A stretch of DNA of 17,219 nt from Bacillota bacterium (lineage in GTDB: Bacteria; Bacillota; Clostridia; Christensenellales; Christensenellaceae): contig JAEWMJ010000019.1 of NCBI GenBank assembly GCA_023393165.1, forward strand, positions 1 through 17,219. Reading direction: 5' to 3'. Numbering within the stretch: position 1 is the stretch's first letter; each line of letters begins with the position of its first letter. The translations under genes and the position numbers were made by a program. Shown piece by piece: positions 1 through 7,065 of this stretch. The notes beneath the pieces were generated by a model, which did no database searches, was not told the origin of the DNA, and saw nothing but the letters and a program-made list of their open reading frames with translations.

Positions 1-71
1 AGCATGTTGTATAACGATAGCTGCTTTTCTTTTTCTCGGAGCATATTTAAGTCCTCTTTTACTATGTTTCA

Positions 72-461
72 ATGCTTCTATTATACCATCCGTTTTTGTT
101 ATGTGGACTTTTTCAGTGGTTTCGGACGGGTTCCTGCGTCTTGAATTTATTCGTTCAAATCTTATATTTAAAATTACAAACAAAAAAAGAAATTTTAATA
201 ACGTTGAAGATTATCCGGGTTGTAACCATAGCGATTTTACTATTATCGGGCATAAATACGTTTCAAGTGGTTGGGGCTTGGTCTACCACAAAGATTCCGA
301 TGCTTCTTTTTGAAATACAGGCGCTTGGTTTGCGGTTTGCCATGACGAGACTGCTGACAGATATCCCGGGCATTATACTCATAGCATTGCTGCTGTCAAA
401 AATGCTTTCCAAAAACGAAATCAAAAAAATATATAAAAATAATACAGAGAAATCGGAATGA
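72..461 (+). CDS. small hydrophobic membrane protein, probably degenerate paralogue
   Basis: I do not recognise a named family. The middle of this 129-aa frame (KKEILITLKIIRVV, then an AILLLSGIN segment and FQVV) is nearly identical to the two small membrane proteins at 4288-5035, so it belongs to the same family. The N-terminal third does not align with them, and no ribosome binding site precedes the ATG, so the 5' part is probably lost or frameshifted and the start is arbitrary. The C-terminus differs too: a second hydrophobic stretch (IPGIILIALLLSKML) is followed by a lysine-rich end. At DNA level the shared core is a mosaic: its first half matches the 4288 copy best and its second half the 4631 copy. 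Function unknown; likely an inner-membrane protein if expressed at all. Confidence 0.4.
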   Translation: MLLLYHPFLLCGLFQWFRTGSCVLNLFVQILYLKLQTKKEILITLKIIRVVTIAILLLSGINTFQVVGAWSTTKIPMLLFEIQALGLRFAMTRLLTDIPGIILIALLLSKMLSKNEIKKIYKNNTEKSE

Positions 462-494
462 CTGTTTCTGCGGGTTTTCTTTCTTCAACAGCTT

Positions 495-1826
495 TTACAT
501 GCTTTGCGTTTCAAACCAGAATTCTGTTTCACCCAAGGCGCTTTTAACGCCATAGGCTGTTCCGTGCAGTTCCATGATGCTTTTTACAATGGAGAGCCCG
601 AATCCTGCCCCTCCTTTTGATCCGTGGTCTCCCTGTACCCGGTAATATCTGTCCCAGATCTGGTCCTGCTGATTTTCCGGAATCACAGGGCCGTTATTTT
701 TCACGGAGATCCGCGCCGCATTTGTGATACGATCAACTTTTATAACGATATCCGAATCGTTCTCAGTATATTTCAGAGCATTGTTTAAAAGATTTACAAC
801 GACCTGTTCGAACCGGCTTGGATCAAAACGCACATAAATATCCGGGCACTCCAGCTTGATCTTGATATTTTTTTTGGACGCATCCAGTTCGTGCAGTTCG
901 ATAATTTTTTCCAGTACGGGCATGACGGCAAAATCCTTTATATACAGTTTTTCAACTCCTGCCTGCAATCTTGAATAGTCCAGGATATTGGATACCATCC
1001 GGCTCAGACGCCCGGCTTCTTCCGCTATTATGGTTAGCTGCCCTGTGCGCTTGTCTGCGTCGGTCCATGTGACGTCCCTAACAGTTTCGGCATAACCTTG
1101 GATAACGGAAAGGGGGGCGCGCAATTCATGAGAAACATTGGCGATCAGTTCTTTGCGCAGTTTTTCGGTGGCTTTCAATTGCTTTCCAAGATCATTGAGC
1201 GCCACGGTTAACTGGCCGAGTTCATCCTTGGATGTAACGGGCAGGTTGATATCCAGGTTGCCGGAAGCCAGTATGTGGGCTGCTTCCGTTATCCTGCGTA
1301 CGGGTTTAGAAAATTTGCGCGCAAGCAACACGGCCATGATTACGGCAAACACAATCAATGAAACAGTTATGATCCAGAGCTGACCTTGCAGAATCCTTGC
1401 GGCTTCCTGCACATCGGCCAGAGAAAATATGGCGTAAATAGCTCCCCCTTCTTTTATTGGGTAACCGATCACAGCATACTGTACGTTACCGTTCATCCCG
1501 CTCATCATTCCAAGATGGCCGTCCGGCTCGGGCATCATTTGCATTTGACGGTACATCTTGCCCATCATGGGCATACCCTGCGACATGTAGGTTGTATTGC
1601 CTTCATTATCCAGCAGCAGGAAGCGGGCGTTCAATTTTTCTTCAAGCAAGGCAAAATCGGCGCTTGATTCTACTGAAGCCTGCTGCAGGGCGATTTTTAT
1701 GTTGTTTACACGTTCATTTTCATAACTGTTTTTCATGATCCCAGCCTGTATCAGCCATAGCAATGCGATTGTCAGGCCGGCCATGCACAGGAAACCTATA
1801 AAAAATTTTATACCGATATGCTTCAT
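495..1826 (-). CDS. sensor histidine kinase with Met-rich extracytoplasmic domain
   Basis: A 443-aa membrane sensor kinase that would phosphorylate the response regulator encoded just upstream. TM1 is about residues 7-30 and TM2 about 150-170, enclosing an extracytoplasmic sensor of about 120 residues. A HAMP linker (about 170-222) is followed by the H box with the phospho-acceptor H233 (VSHELRAPLS), the N box (QVVVNLLNNALKYT, N345/N349), a G1-like box VKNNGP with Asn where Asp is usual (also seen in VanS-type kinases), and the G2 box GGAGFGLSIVK. The sensor is odd: residues 81-111 contain 11 methionines and a histidine, a composition associated with Cu(I)/Ag(I) binding in other proteins, so metal or envelope stress is a possible signal (inference). 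The start overlaps the regulator stop as ATGA, with GGAGG seven bases upstream, so the two are translationally coupled. Confidence 0.95.
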   Translation of the reverse strand: MKHIGIKFFIGFLCMAGLTIALLWLIQAGIMKNSYENERVNNIKIALQQASVESSADFALLEEKLNARFLLLDNEGNTTYMSQGMPMMGKMYRQMQMMPEPDGHLGMMSGMNGNVQYAVIGYPIKEGGAIYAIFSLADVQEAARILQGQLWIITVSLIVFAVIMAVLLARKFSKPVRRITEAAHILASGNLDINLPVTSKDELGQLTVALNDLGKQLKATEKLRKELIANVSHELRAPLSVIQGYAETVRDVTWTDADKRTGQLTIIAEEAGRLSRMVSNILDYSRLQAGVEKLYIKDFAVMPVLEKIIELHELDASKKNIKIKLECPDIYVRFDPSRFEQVVVNLLNNALKYTENDSDIVIKVDRITNAARISVKNNGPVIPENQQDQIWDRYYRVQGDHGSKGGAGFGLSIVKSIMELHGTAYGVKSALGETEFWFETQSM

Positions 1827-2503
1827 TTTTCATCCTCCGCATCAAACCGGTATCCGGTACCCCAGACGGTGGCAATCAACGTACGGTATTCTCCCAGTTT
1901 TTCGCGAAGAGTACGGACATGCGTATCCACCGTACGCGCATCTCCATAAAAATCATAACCCCAGATATGATTTAATAACTGATCTCTGGTAAATACGGTG
2001 CCGGGATGCGACGATAAAAAGGAAAGCAGGTCGTATTCCTTGGGCGTAAGGGAGACGGGTTTGCCTTCTATGCGGGCCGTATGCGCGTTCAGGTCAACGG
2101 TAAGGCCGCCGAATGACAGAACCGATGAAACGCTTTGCAAAGGCCCGGAACGTTTCAATAAAGCTTTGATCCGGGCAATCAATTCCCTGGGGCTGAAGGG
2201 CTTGCCGACGTAATCGTCAACACCCAGATCAAAGCCCAGAAGGCGGTCGTATTCCTCGATACGCGCCGTCAGCATAATTGCTGGAATCCGGCTTGTTTTA
2301 CGCAGTTGTTTCAAAACCTGCCAGCCGTCAACCTTTGGCATCATGACGTCAAGAACAACAAGATCATACGCTGATGCCGAAAGCTTATCCAGCGCATCTT
2401 GCCCATCGTTAGCTTCCGAAAACTCCCAGTCTTCCGTCTGCGCATATTCGCGGATGATGGATCTGATGCGCGGATCGTCGTCCGCCAGTAAAATACGAAC
2501 CAT
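1823..2503 (-). CDS. OmpR/PhoB-family response regulator
   Basis: A 226-aa cytoplasmic transcription factor. The receiver domain (about 1-118) has the acidic pocket D8/D9, phospho-acceptor D52 in VVLDVMMP, T78 in the IMLTAR strand and K100 in GKPFSPREL. The winged helix (about 130-222) shows the PhoB-type pattern: LTPKEYDLL, then a recognition region ending in RTVDTHVRTLREKLG, then the wing WGTGYRF. The length is normal for the family. It is the first gene of a two-gene leftward operon with the kinase, overlapping by 4 bp. It is divergent from the secreted-protein gene at 2657 across 153 bp, the usual arrangement for a regulator and one of its targets. A TATACT-like -10 (plus strand AGTATA at about 2521) lies in front of it. 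I cannot assign a specific regulon. Confidence 0.95.
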   Translation of the reverse strand: MVRILLADDDPRIRSIIREYAQTEDWEFSEANDGQDALDKLSASAYDLVVLDVMMPKVDGWQVLKQLRKTSRIPAIMLTARIEEYDRLLGFDLGVDDYVGKPFSPRELIARIKALLKRSGPLQSVSSVLSFGGLTVDLNAHTARIEGKPVSLTPKEYDLLSFLSSHPGTVFTRDQLLNHIWGYDFYGDARTVDTHVRTLREKLGEYRTLIATVWGTGYRFDAEDEK

Positions 2504-2656
2504 TTTTACACCCCCAGCTTTAGTATACCATCTATTTTATACCACAACGAAAATCCTGCTAAACTTTTATAAAGTCCTCACAAATTCATAACAATTTTTC
2601 CGTAAGATAAAAACAGATCAACAGATCGAATATAAAAAACAGAAAGGAAATGTGGT
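2504..2656. promoter_or_regulatory. divergent intergenic control region of the two-component operon
   Basis: 153 bp between the leftward regulator gene and the rightward secreted-protein gene. It is AT-rich, with a TATACT-like -10 for the leftward gene and an imperfect direct repeat around 2580-2600 (ACAAATT and AACAATTT with roughly one helical turn between them). That spacing would suit a PhoB-type dimer. The rightward gene has an AAAGGAAA ribosome binding site about seven bases before its ATG. The binding-site assignment is inference only. Confidence 0.4.
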
Positions 2657-3070
2657 ATGAAAAAGATATTTGTGGTTTTGATCGTAGCAATTGCGCTGAC
2701 AGTTGCGACAACTTCCGTTGCATTTGCAGCTGATACATGGACGCCCGGTATGAGCCAGCAGCCGGGGTATGCATCCAACGCGCAAGCTGGCGGCGGCTAC
2801 TGCGCGCAACTTGATCCGGACCAAATGGAACAGTTCAAAGCCGACCGTCTGGCGCAGTATAATGAACGCCTGGATGCGGCAGTTGCCAGCGGGAATCTGA
2901 CACAGGAACAGGCCGATGAATACTACACGTCAAAAAAGGCGGCAATGGACAGCTGCACGGGTAACGGAAGTGCAAATAGGCAGTCCGGTTTCTGCGCAAA
3001 TGGGACTAGCGGCGTGTGCAACGGCAATGGAAACATTGGTAGCAGAGGTTGCAGGACGGCTAGTAATTAA
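2657..3070 (+). CDS. secreted Cys-rich small protein, DUF2680-like
   Basis: A 137-aa exported protein. Residues 1-25 form a clean signal peptide (MKK, hydrophobic core, cleavage after VAFA). The mature part has a central helical segment of about 45 residues (DPDQMEQFKADRLAQYNERL, then ASGNLTQEQADEYY) that matches the DUF2680 pattern of short secreted helical proteins, where the 'G-x-[LI]-T-x-E-Q-A-D' turn is typical. The tail is rich in Gly, Asn and Ser and holds four of the five cysteines (C100, C113, C121, C132; the fifth is C49), so disulfide bonding or metal binding is possible. The biochemical role is unknown for the family. Divergence from the two-component operon suggests that pair controls it. 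A perfect hairpin terminator follows at 3147-3182. Confidence 0.85.
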   Translation: MKKIFVVLIVAIALTVATTSVAFAADTWTPGMSQQPGYASNAQAGGGYCAQLDPDQMEQFKADRLAQYNERLDAAVASGNLTQEQADEYYTSKKAAMDSCTGNGSANRQSGFCANGTSGVCNGNGNIGSRGCRTASN

Positions 3071-3077
3071 GGCTAGC

Positions 3078-3260
3078 TTCATATTAAACTGACTAAATTA
3101 TAAAAGGGGTTATTTTAGGGGTTTTATACATAAAAAATGATAGAAGAAAGCCGCTAAACATGCATGCATGTTTAGCGGCTTTTTAACTTGGTGGAGCATA
3201 TCGACCCAAAGACGAACATTTTTATTTATTCCAATATTGTATTGATGGATGTATTGTTAT
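3078..3260. repeat. dispersed repeat, copy 1 (GGGG arms, hairpin, tRNA-tail-like end)
   Basis: The order is: an AT-rich lead-in; a GGGG doublet (AAAAGGGGTTATTTTAGGGG, 3102-3121); a perfect palindromic hairpin; then TTGGTGGAGCATATCGACCC and a GACGAACATTTTTATTT tail, ending in ATTGATGGAT. The same order occurs at 5407-5580, and the second half at 3541-3650. TGGTGGAGCATA is identical to the start of the tRNA 3' fragment at 6883, read as the complement of a CCA end. The doublet resembles the sequence beside the integrase at 7021-7050. I read it as the worn end of an older integrative element, or a mobile hairpin repeat. Confidence 0.65.
3147..3182. terminator. perfect hairpin terminator, probably bidirectional
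   Basis: Positions 3150-3179 are a perfect 30-nt palindrome (GCCGCTAAACATGCA and its exact complement), extended by three A:T pairs on each side and followed by a T run. It lies 80 bp after the stop of the secreted-protein gene. The copy at 5482-5514 has the same outer stem (GAAGCCGCTAA) but a changed centre. Confidence 0.8.
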
Positions 3261-3309
3261 GATATCAGTCCACGATGCCAGTGTTAATAAATTGTCGGGT
3301 AAAATCAAT

Positions 3310-3493
3310 GTAGGGCGCGATGCCCACATCGCGCCGCCAGCTACCAAATTATCAGAATACGAAATCATCTCAAAAAAGTATATTGATGCATGTGTTGGCA
3401 AATATGCATTATGCCAAATCATATTCATCTGATCATGTTTTTACATAATGGACGGTTAGGGCTTCCCGGAGCGATGTGGGCATCGCTCCCTAC
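3310..3493. repeat. inverted pair of short palindromes, REPIN-like
   Basis: Two GC-rich hairpins in an AT-rich setting face each other. The first is GGCGCGATG-CCCA-CATCGCGCC at 3314-3335, the second GGAGCGATG-TGGG-CATCGCTCC at 3468-3489. Their loops are reverse complements (CCCA and TGGG), and the pair is bounded by GTAGGG on the left and CCCTAC on the right. This is the layout of REP doublets moved in trans by transposases. The 130 bp between them has no convincing gene. Confidence 0.65.
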
Positions 3494-3540
3494 AAAGTAT
3501 CAATACCAACTATCATACGTCGAATCTCTTATATAAATCC

Positions 3541-3650
3541 GCATAAAAAAAGCCCATACTTCGTATGGAACTTTTTTATTTGGTGGAGCTAATCGACCCA
3601 AAGGCGAACATTTTTATTTTAAAAATATCATATTGATGGATTGGTTGTTG
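3541..3650. repeat. dispersed repeat, copy 2 (no GGGG arms)
   Basis: A different hairpin terminator (AGCCCATAC, TTC, GTATGGAACT, then Ts) is followed by TTGGTGGAGCTAATCGACCC, GGCGAACATTTTTATTT and ATTGATGGAT. The segment after the hairpin matches copies 1 and 3; the GGGG doublet is absent. The complement of its core, AGCTCCACCA, resembles a tRNA-Ala or tmRNA 3' end. Confidence 0.6.
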
Positions 3651-3827
3651 TAATATAAAGAAGAACGGCGATCAGACCATTTTTTTAGTTGGGATAACAG
3701 GCTATTTTAAAAAAACTATATCATAATTACTAAAAAAGAAAAAAATACCTAAAGAATGCAGAGCGTTGGACGAAGATGTAAATGTAATATAATTACAGGG
3801 AAAAGTTGGACATAACAGGGAGGGCAC

Positions 3828-4170
3828 ATGAAGAAGATTACAGCACTTATTGTATCCTTGGTAATTGTATTCGCGTGCTTTTAACCGATTTAGTTGCAAC
3901 GACTTGCCTTAATATGTTGTTGATATTATCGCGCTGATTTGGAGCAGTTTGCTTGCTATCCAAATAATTCCTGCCTATTTTATGTAATTTAAGCTGAATC
4001 GAAAATCAGGGATTCGCGGATGGCAGATGCTTAGCGAAGATGCCGTCATCCAAATGATCAACGGATAGTGAGCGGGAATGCCATGATTATGAGGAATTTT
4101 ACCAATGGGAAAAAGCAGGAGCTAATCGAGCAGATCAAGGAAGTAGGGGAAGACAGGCTGTGGGAATAAC
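3828..4170 (+). pseudogene. decayed coding DNA with an intact signal-peptide start
   Basis: A good ribosome binding site (GGGAGGGCAC) precedes an ATG at 3828 that encodes MKKITALIVSLVIVFACF and then stops, which is a bare signal peptide. Beyond it are short open pieces in different frames: GWQMLSEDAVIQMING ending at about 4068, and a 28-aa piece from 4083 to 4169 (NGKKQELIEQIKEVGEDRLW). They look like the wreck of one or two small genes. I do not recognise the parent. The surrounding 3494-4287 has no other gene that I can support. Confidence 0.4.
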
Positions 4171-4287
4171 CGTCGCCACTTAGCTTTCTTGTACCGGATG
4201 AAATATTCCAGCCTTTCAGGTCGGTAATGGTATTCGGGAAATATTATTACAATAGAGTGGGATCCATTAGCTCAGAAGGAGTAAACT

Positions 4288-4596
4288 ATGGCGATTAAAA
4301 AATTAACACTTGTTTTTTTGATAGTTTTTGTTGTTTCCATATTATGTATAGCGCTCTCGTATGTTTTTTTCGGGTTTTATGGGGGATATTTTCAGGTTGC
4401 AGCGTTTGTTTTATCTGTTACAGCTCTGATACTGCTAAATAAAATTATTAAAACGCAAATAAAAAAAGAAATTTTAATAACGTTGAAGATTATCCGGGTT
4501 GTAACCATAATGATTCTGGTATTGTCGGGTATAAATACAATTCAAGTGGTTTTTGGAGATATATCAATTGCAATTGCAAGGCTTGAGGGATTTTAA
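4288..4596 (+). CDS. small membrane protein, tandem paralogue 1
   Basis: An unrecognised 102-aa protein with three predicted membrane segments: about 7-29, 33-51 and 61-87. The third starts in the family's conserved core (KKEILITLKIIRVVTI, then LVLSGINTIQVVFG). A clear AGAAGGAG lies 7 bases before the ATG, so this copy is probably expressed. The next gene, 34 bp downstream, is its paralogue with the same topology, and a third relative lies at 72-461. The C-terminus after the last segment is short here (about 13 residues) and longer in the neighbour. Tandem small hydrophobic paralogues could be subunits of one membrane complex or an immunity-type family; nothing here decides it. Confidence 0.7.
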   Translation: MAIKKLTLVFLIVFVVSILCIALSYVFFGFYGGYFQVAAFVLSVTALILLNKIIKTQIKKEILITLKIIRVVTIMILVLSGINTIQVVFGDISIAIARLEGF

Positions 4597-4630
4597 ACAG
4601 CTAAGGAACGGTCAGTATAGGGAGTAAATT

Positions 4631-5035
4631 ATGCCGTTTAAAAAATCAATCCTTGTTTTTTCGCTGTTGTATTCAAGCTCAATATTATGTATAGTGCTCT
4701 CAGTTGTTTTTACGGGGTTTTATTGGAGATGTTTCCAGATTGCAGCCTTTGTTTTATCTGTTATAGCTCTGACATTGTTAAAAGAAGCTATTAAAACGCA
4801 AACAAAACAAGGGATTTTATTAGCCTTAAAGATTATCCGGGTTGTAACTATAGCGATTTTACTATTGTCGGGCATAAATATGTTTCAAGTGGTTTTTGGG
4901 AAGGCTGTCCCTTGTGTTTGCGCGGCTCGAGGGATTTTAAACAGCTGGGAAAAGGGCCGGGCAAAGACTGAATATTCCAAAATTGTTCCGTGGTATTATG
5001 CTGATAGTAGAAAATTTATTGGGGAAATGCGTTAG
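4631..5035 (+). CDS. small membrane protein, tandem paralogue 2
   Basis: An unrecognised 134-aa paralogue of the preceding gene, with GGGAG about 6 bases before the ATG. The N-terminal two membrane segments align well (for example FQIAAFVLSVIALTLL against FQVAAFVLSVTALILL), as does the third (LKIIRVVTIAILLLSGINMF). After the third segment it has an extra tail of about 40 residues containing CVCAARG and a polar end (KTEYSKIVPWYYADSRKF), absent from its neighbour. Probably co-transcribed with 4288-4596. Topology suggests the tail lies outside the membrane, but its side and role are unknown. Confidence 0.7.
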   Translation: MPFKKSILVFSLLYSSSILCIVLSVVFTGFYWRCFQIAAFVLSVIALTLLKEAIKTQTKQGILLALKIIRVVTIAILLLSGINMFQVVFGKAVPCVCAARGILNSWEKGRAKTEYSKIVPWYYADSRKFIGEMR

Positions 5036-5353
5036 TAGGCTAATAAAATTCCAACGATTTACTAAATCAAGCATTTTTCTTTTCTAAAGGAGGCATTGAG
5101 TCTGCATTGAAGGCTTTTTTTAAATGCTAGAAAATATAGTGCAAAGGAAAAGAAAAGGTTACAGGGGAGCTGGGCTTAAGTTTTCTGGCATACAATCTTA
5201 GAAGGACACTCAATATGGTTGGAATCGAGGCGTTGATGGCGGCAGTACAGAGGGGATAATCCTCCGTTTTTTGTTTTTATGATTAAAAAATCATCCAAAA
5301 TGAACGTAAAAACGCCGAAAACTCCCGCTTCCAGGAAGTTTTCAGACAAAAAG
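5036..5353. other. gene-less stretch
   Basis: I see no credible gene. There is an orphan AAAGGAGG at about 5086 with no following frame, and a weak hairpin at about 5318-5344 (GAAAACT and AGTTTTC). The stretch ends at the tRNA fragment. Confidence 0.5.
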
Positions 5354-5398
5354 TGGTGGAGATAGTCGGATTCGAACCGACGACCCTTTGACTGCCAG
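5354..5398 (-). other. 3' fragment of tRNA-Ala(GGC): integration scar (attachment site)
   Basis: Read on the minus strand this is the 3' part of a tRNA: anticodon loop CTGGCAG (GGC anticodon), 3' stem TCAAA, variable region, T arm GTCGG-TTCGAAT-CCGAC, acceptor TATCTCC, A73 and CCA. U70 and A73 fit alanine identity (G3:U70). The 5' half is missing: the sequence stops resembling a tRNA exactly at the anticodon-loop edge. That is the crossover position used by one class of tyrosine integrases. It is therefore best read as a displaced 3' end left by integration, not a working tRNA. Repeat copy 3 begins 9 bp away. Confidence 0.85.
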
Positions 5399-5406
5399 TT
5401 TAGTCC

Positions 5407-5580
5407 TCATCTATTTTAAACTGGATTAAATTATAAAAGGGGTTATTTTAGGGGCTTTATACATAAAAAATTGATAGAAAGAAGCCGCTAAACATGCATG
5501 CTTAGCGGCTTCTTTACTTGGCGGGGCTAATCTACCCAAAGACGAACATTTTAATTTATTCAAATGTAATTTTGATAAAT
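5407..5580. repeat. dispersed repeat, copy 3, next to the tRNA scar
   Basis: Near-colinear with copy 1 at 3078-3260: lead-in TTTAAACTG, GGGG doublet (5438-5454), hairpin with outer stem GAAGCCGCTAA at 5482-5514, then TTGGCGGGGCTAATCTACCC and GACGAACATTTTAATTTATT. Its start abuts the tRNA-Ala(GGC) fragment, which argues that this repeat is an element end. The hairpin probably also terminates the leftward lipoprotein gene. Confidence 0.65.
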
Positions 5581-5591
5581 ATGTTATTATT

Positions 5592-6692
5592 CTAAAACCA
5601 AGGATAGGCATAAACTGTAAAATTGTCAGTTATATAGGAATCATCCGATCCAAATATTGACAGTTCAAACGGTATCTTTCCTCCTGCTGTAATCTTATCA
5701 GTATATGTTGTTTCGCCAGCAAGCAATTTTCCGCTATCATCGCGGAACAATACTACTATTGCAACAGTATTAATGTCGAAGTCGTTTGAATTAACGACCT
5801 CACCTACAATCTTGTCTTCACGCTTAGTTGGGTTTTCTACCGACAAAGGTTCTCCAACATTATCAAGCAAATCTGGCGAAATCCAGTCGCTATCATCAGG
5901 TTGAACGAGTTCAAAATCTACTGATGCTGGCTCGCTGTCGGTACTTGGGCCTTGAAACGCACTATACCAATTTTCGCCGGGCAAAATTGATGAACCTACC
6001 ACATCTTCTGTTCCCAAGACAGCGCCGCCTGCATCTCGCGCTGTAATACGTACTGTGGGGAATTCGACAGCCCTTTCAGTGTTTGGATTTTTAACTATTA
6101 AAGCGTACTGGATATAAAACTTATCATTGCCCTTTTTCACTGCATATCCGCTTTCTACTAACTCGAGAGGAAGAAGTTCTTCGGCTGAAACGGTTTTTGA
6201 AACATTTATATTGACATCGTTTGAACGACTGAGTTCGACAGTTGTTGTAACACCCACTGCTGTAACGGAATAGCTTATTACGCCGTCTTTATAGGTAAAG
6301 GTCTTTGTGTCATCTCCTGATGCGAGCAAAGCACTATCAGTCTTGCTCTTATCATTAGCGGAGTCCCACGAATACTCATTTGTTTCTGATGTGGGTGCCA
6401 CATAAGTACCAGCCCAATATAGACCCATTGAATTATCCTCTTCATTTTGCCAATATACTTCAATGGTGTTTTCAGCAATCATCGCAATCTGATAACTTGT
6501 ATCGGAGTTTGAGTTCGTCTGCTTCCACCCACCAGTTAAATCAAGGACTTCAGGTGGTTCTGCTGTTTCGCCTACTGATTGTGATGTCGATGATTGTTCA
6601 GTTCCAACAGTCCCTCCCGAAGTGTTGCTACAAGCCGCAACAGAGAGACATATCAACAGCACCAAAGCGATGGTTAGAATCCGATTTTTCAT
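5592..6692 (-). CDS. lipoprotein with two FxLYD-like beta domains
   Basis: A 366-aa surface lipoprotein. The signal peptide ends in the lipobox SVAAC with lipidated C21, followed by a Ser/Thr/Gly-rich linker to about residue 48. The first domain (about 50-160) begins DLTGGWKQT and is rich in beta-type alternation, reminiscent of lipocalin-like domains of clostridial lipoproteins. Residues about 185-265 and 290-360 each show the FxLYD-type pattern (VKNPNTERAVEFPTVRITAR and VNSNDFDINTVAIVVLFRD, each followed by a Gly-containing turn and a strand), so I read two tandem copies. No catalytic motif is visible; a binding or structural role is likely. GGAGG stands 7 bases before the ATG. It lies between the two tRNA scars, on the host side of the element boundary. 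Confidence 0.85.
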   Translation of the reverse strand: MKNRILTIALVLLICLSVAACSNTSGGTVGTEQSSTSQSVGETAEPPEVLDLTGGWKQTNSNSDTSYQIAMIAENTIEVYWQNEEDNSMGLYWAGTYVAPTSETNEYSWDSANDKSKTDSALLASGDDTKTFTYKDGVISYSVTAVGVTTTVELSRSNDVNINVSKTVSAEELLPLELVESGYAVKKGNDKFYIQYALIVKNPNTERAVEFPTVRITARDAGGAVLGTEDVVGSSILPGENWYSAFQGPSTDSEPASVDFELVQPDDSDWISPDLLDNVGEPLSVENPTKREDKIVGEVVNSNDFDINTVAIVVLFRDDSGKLLAGETTYTDKITAGGKIPFELSIFGSDDSYITDNFTVYAYPWF

Positions 6693-6826
6693 ACTTTATC
6701 CTCCAAATTTTATATCGAATTTTGTATAAAAGTAAACATCAAAGTAAATTAATTATATAACAAAAAGGGAAATATAGCAAATAAAGGATATTTTAATTGT
6801 ATGTTCAATATCGATCCGCGCGCAAT

Positions 6827-6860
6827 AAAAAATCGCGAACCGCTTGTGGATGATTCGCGA
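6827..6860 (-). terminator. terminator downstream of the former tRNA
   Basis: On the minus strand a TCGCGAA/TTCGCGA stem with a 14-nt loop is followed by six Ts. A second small hairpin (CCAGCG-TGA-CGCTGG) lies between it and the tRNA CCA end. Together they look like the native 3' flank of the tRNA gene that was used as integration target. Confidence 0.75.
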
Positions 6861-6882
6861 CTTGGGTCCAGCGTCACGCTGG

Positions 6883-6907
6883 TGGTGGAGCATAGCGGAT
6901 TCGAACC
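6883..6907 (-). other. 25-nt tRNA 3' end: left attachment site of the mobile element
   Basis: The minus strand reads GGTTCGAATCC, then GCTATGCTCCACCA, which is a T loop, T-stem 3' side, acceptor strand, A73 and CCA. The 5' T-stem partner is only partly present (GG), so tRNA identity ends at the T loop. U70 and A73 suggest tRNA-Ala, but the anticodon is not in view. The integrase gene begins 157 bp to the right, its 3' end facing this site. The intact tRNA should lie at the far, right-hand end of the element. Confidence 0.85.
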
Positions 6908-7014
6908 ATTTTGACAGTATTTTTGGGAGTATATGGCATATAATGAACATGAGAAATTATGTGTTAATAGTGGGAATTTTATGGTTTGTATATTTTTCAT
7001 TATAGCTCATATAA

Positions 7015-7065
7015 CACCCCAAATAATAAAAAGGGGTATTTTTAGGGGTATAAATACCCCTTTTT
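7015..7065. terminator. hairpin and direct repeats between attachment site and integrase
   Basis: AAAAAGGGGTA at 7028-7038 pairs with TACCCCTTTTT at 7055-7065, an 11-bp stem flanked by T runs on either strand, so it can terminate in both directions. The integrase stop codon lies at its edge. The loop carries a second copy of the right half: AGGGGTAT occurs at 7032 and 7044, 12 bp apart, with an inverted copy at 7053. These may also be integrase arm-type binding sites (inference). Confidence 0.65.

Noticed and set aside
1138..2591. Several plus-strand frames opposite the kinase and regulator genes
   Set aside because: They are shadows of well-supported genes on the other strand.
3187..3210. 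tmRNA or tRNA 3' end in the dispersed repeats
   Set aside because: Only the last 10-12 bases resemble a CCA end; no T arm can be formed, so I keep it as repeat sequence.
5354..5398. Functional tRNA gene
   Set aside because: The 5' half (acceptor, D arm, 5' anticodon stem) is missing; only the 3' part remains.
6749..7000. Minus-strand open frames of 65-83 residues over the attachment site
   Set aside because: They run through the tRNA 3' end and terminator hairpins, have no ribosome binding site and look like chance.
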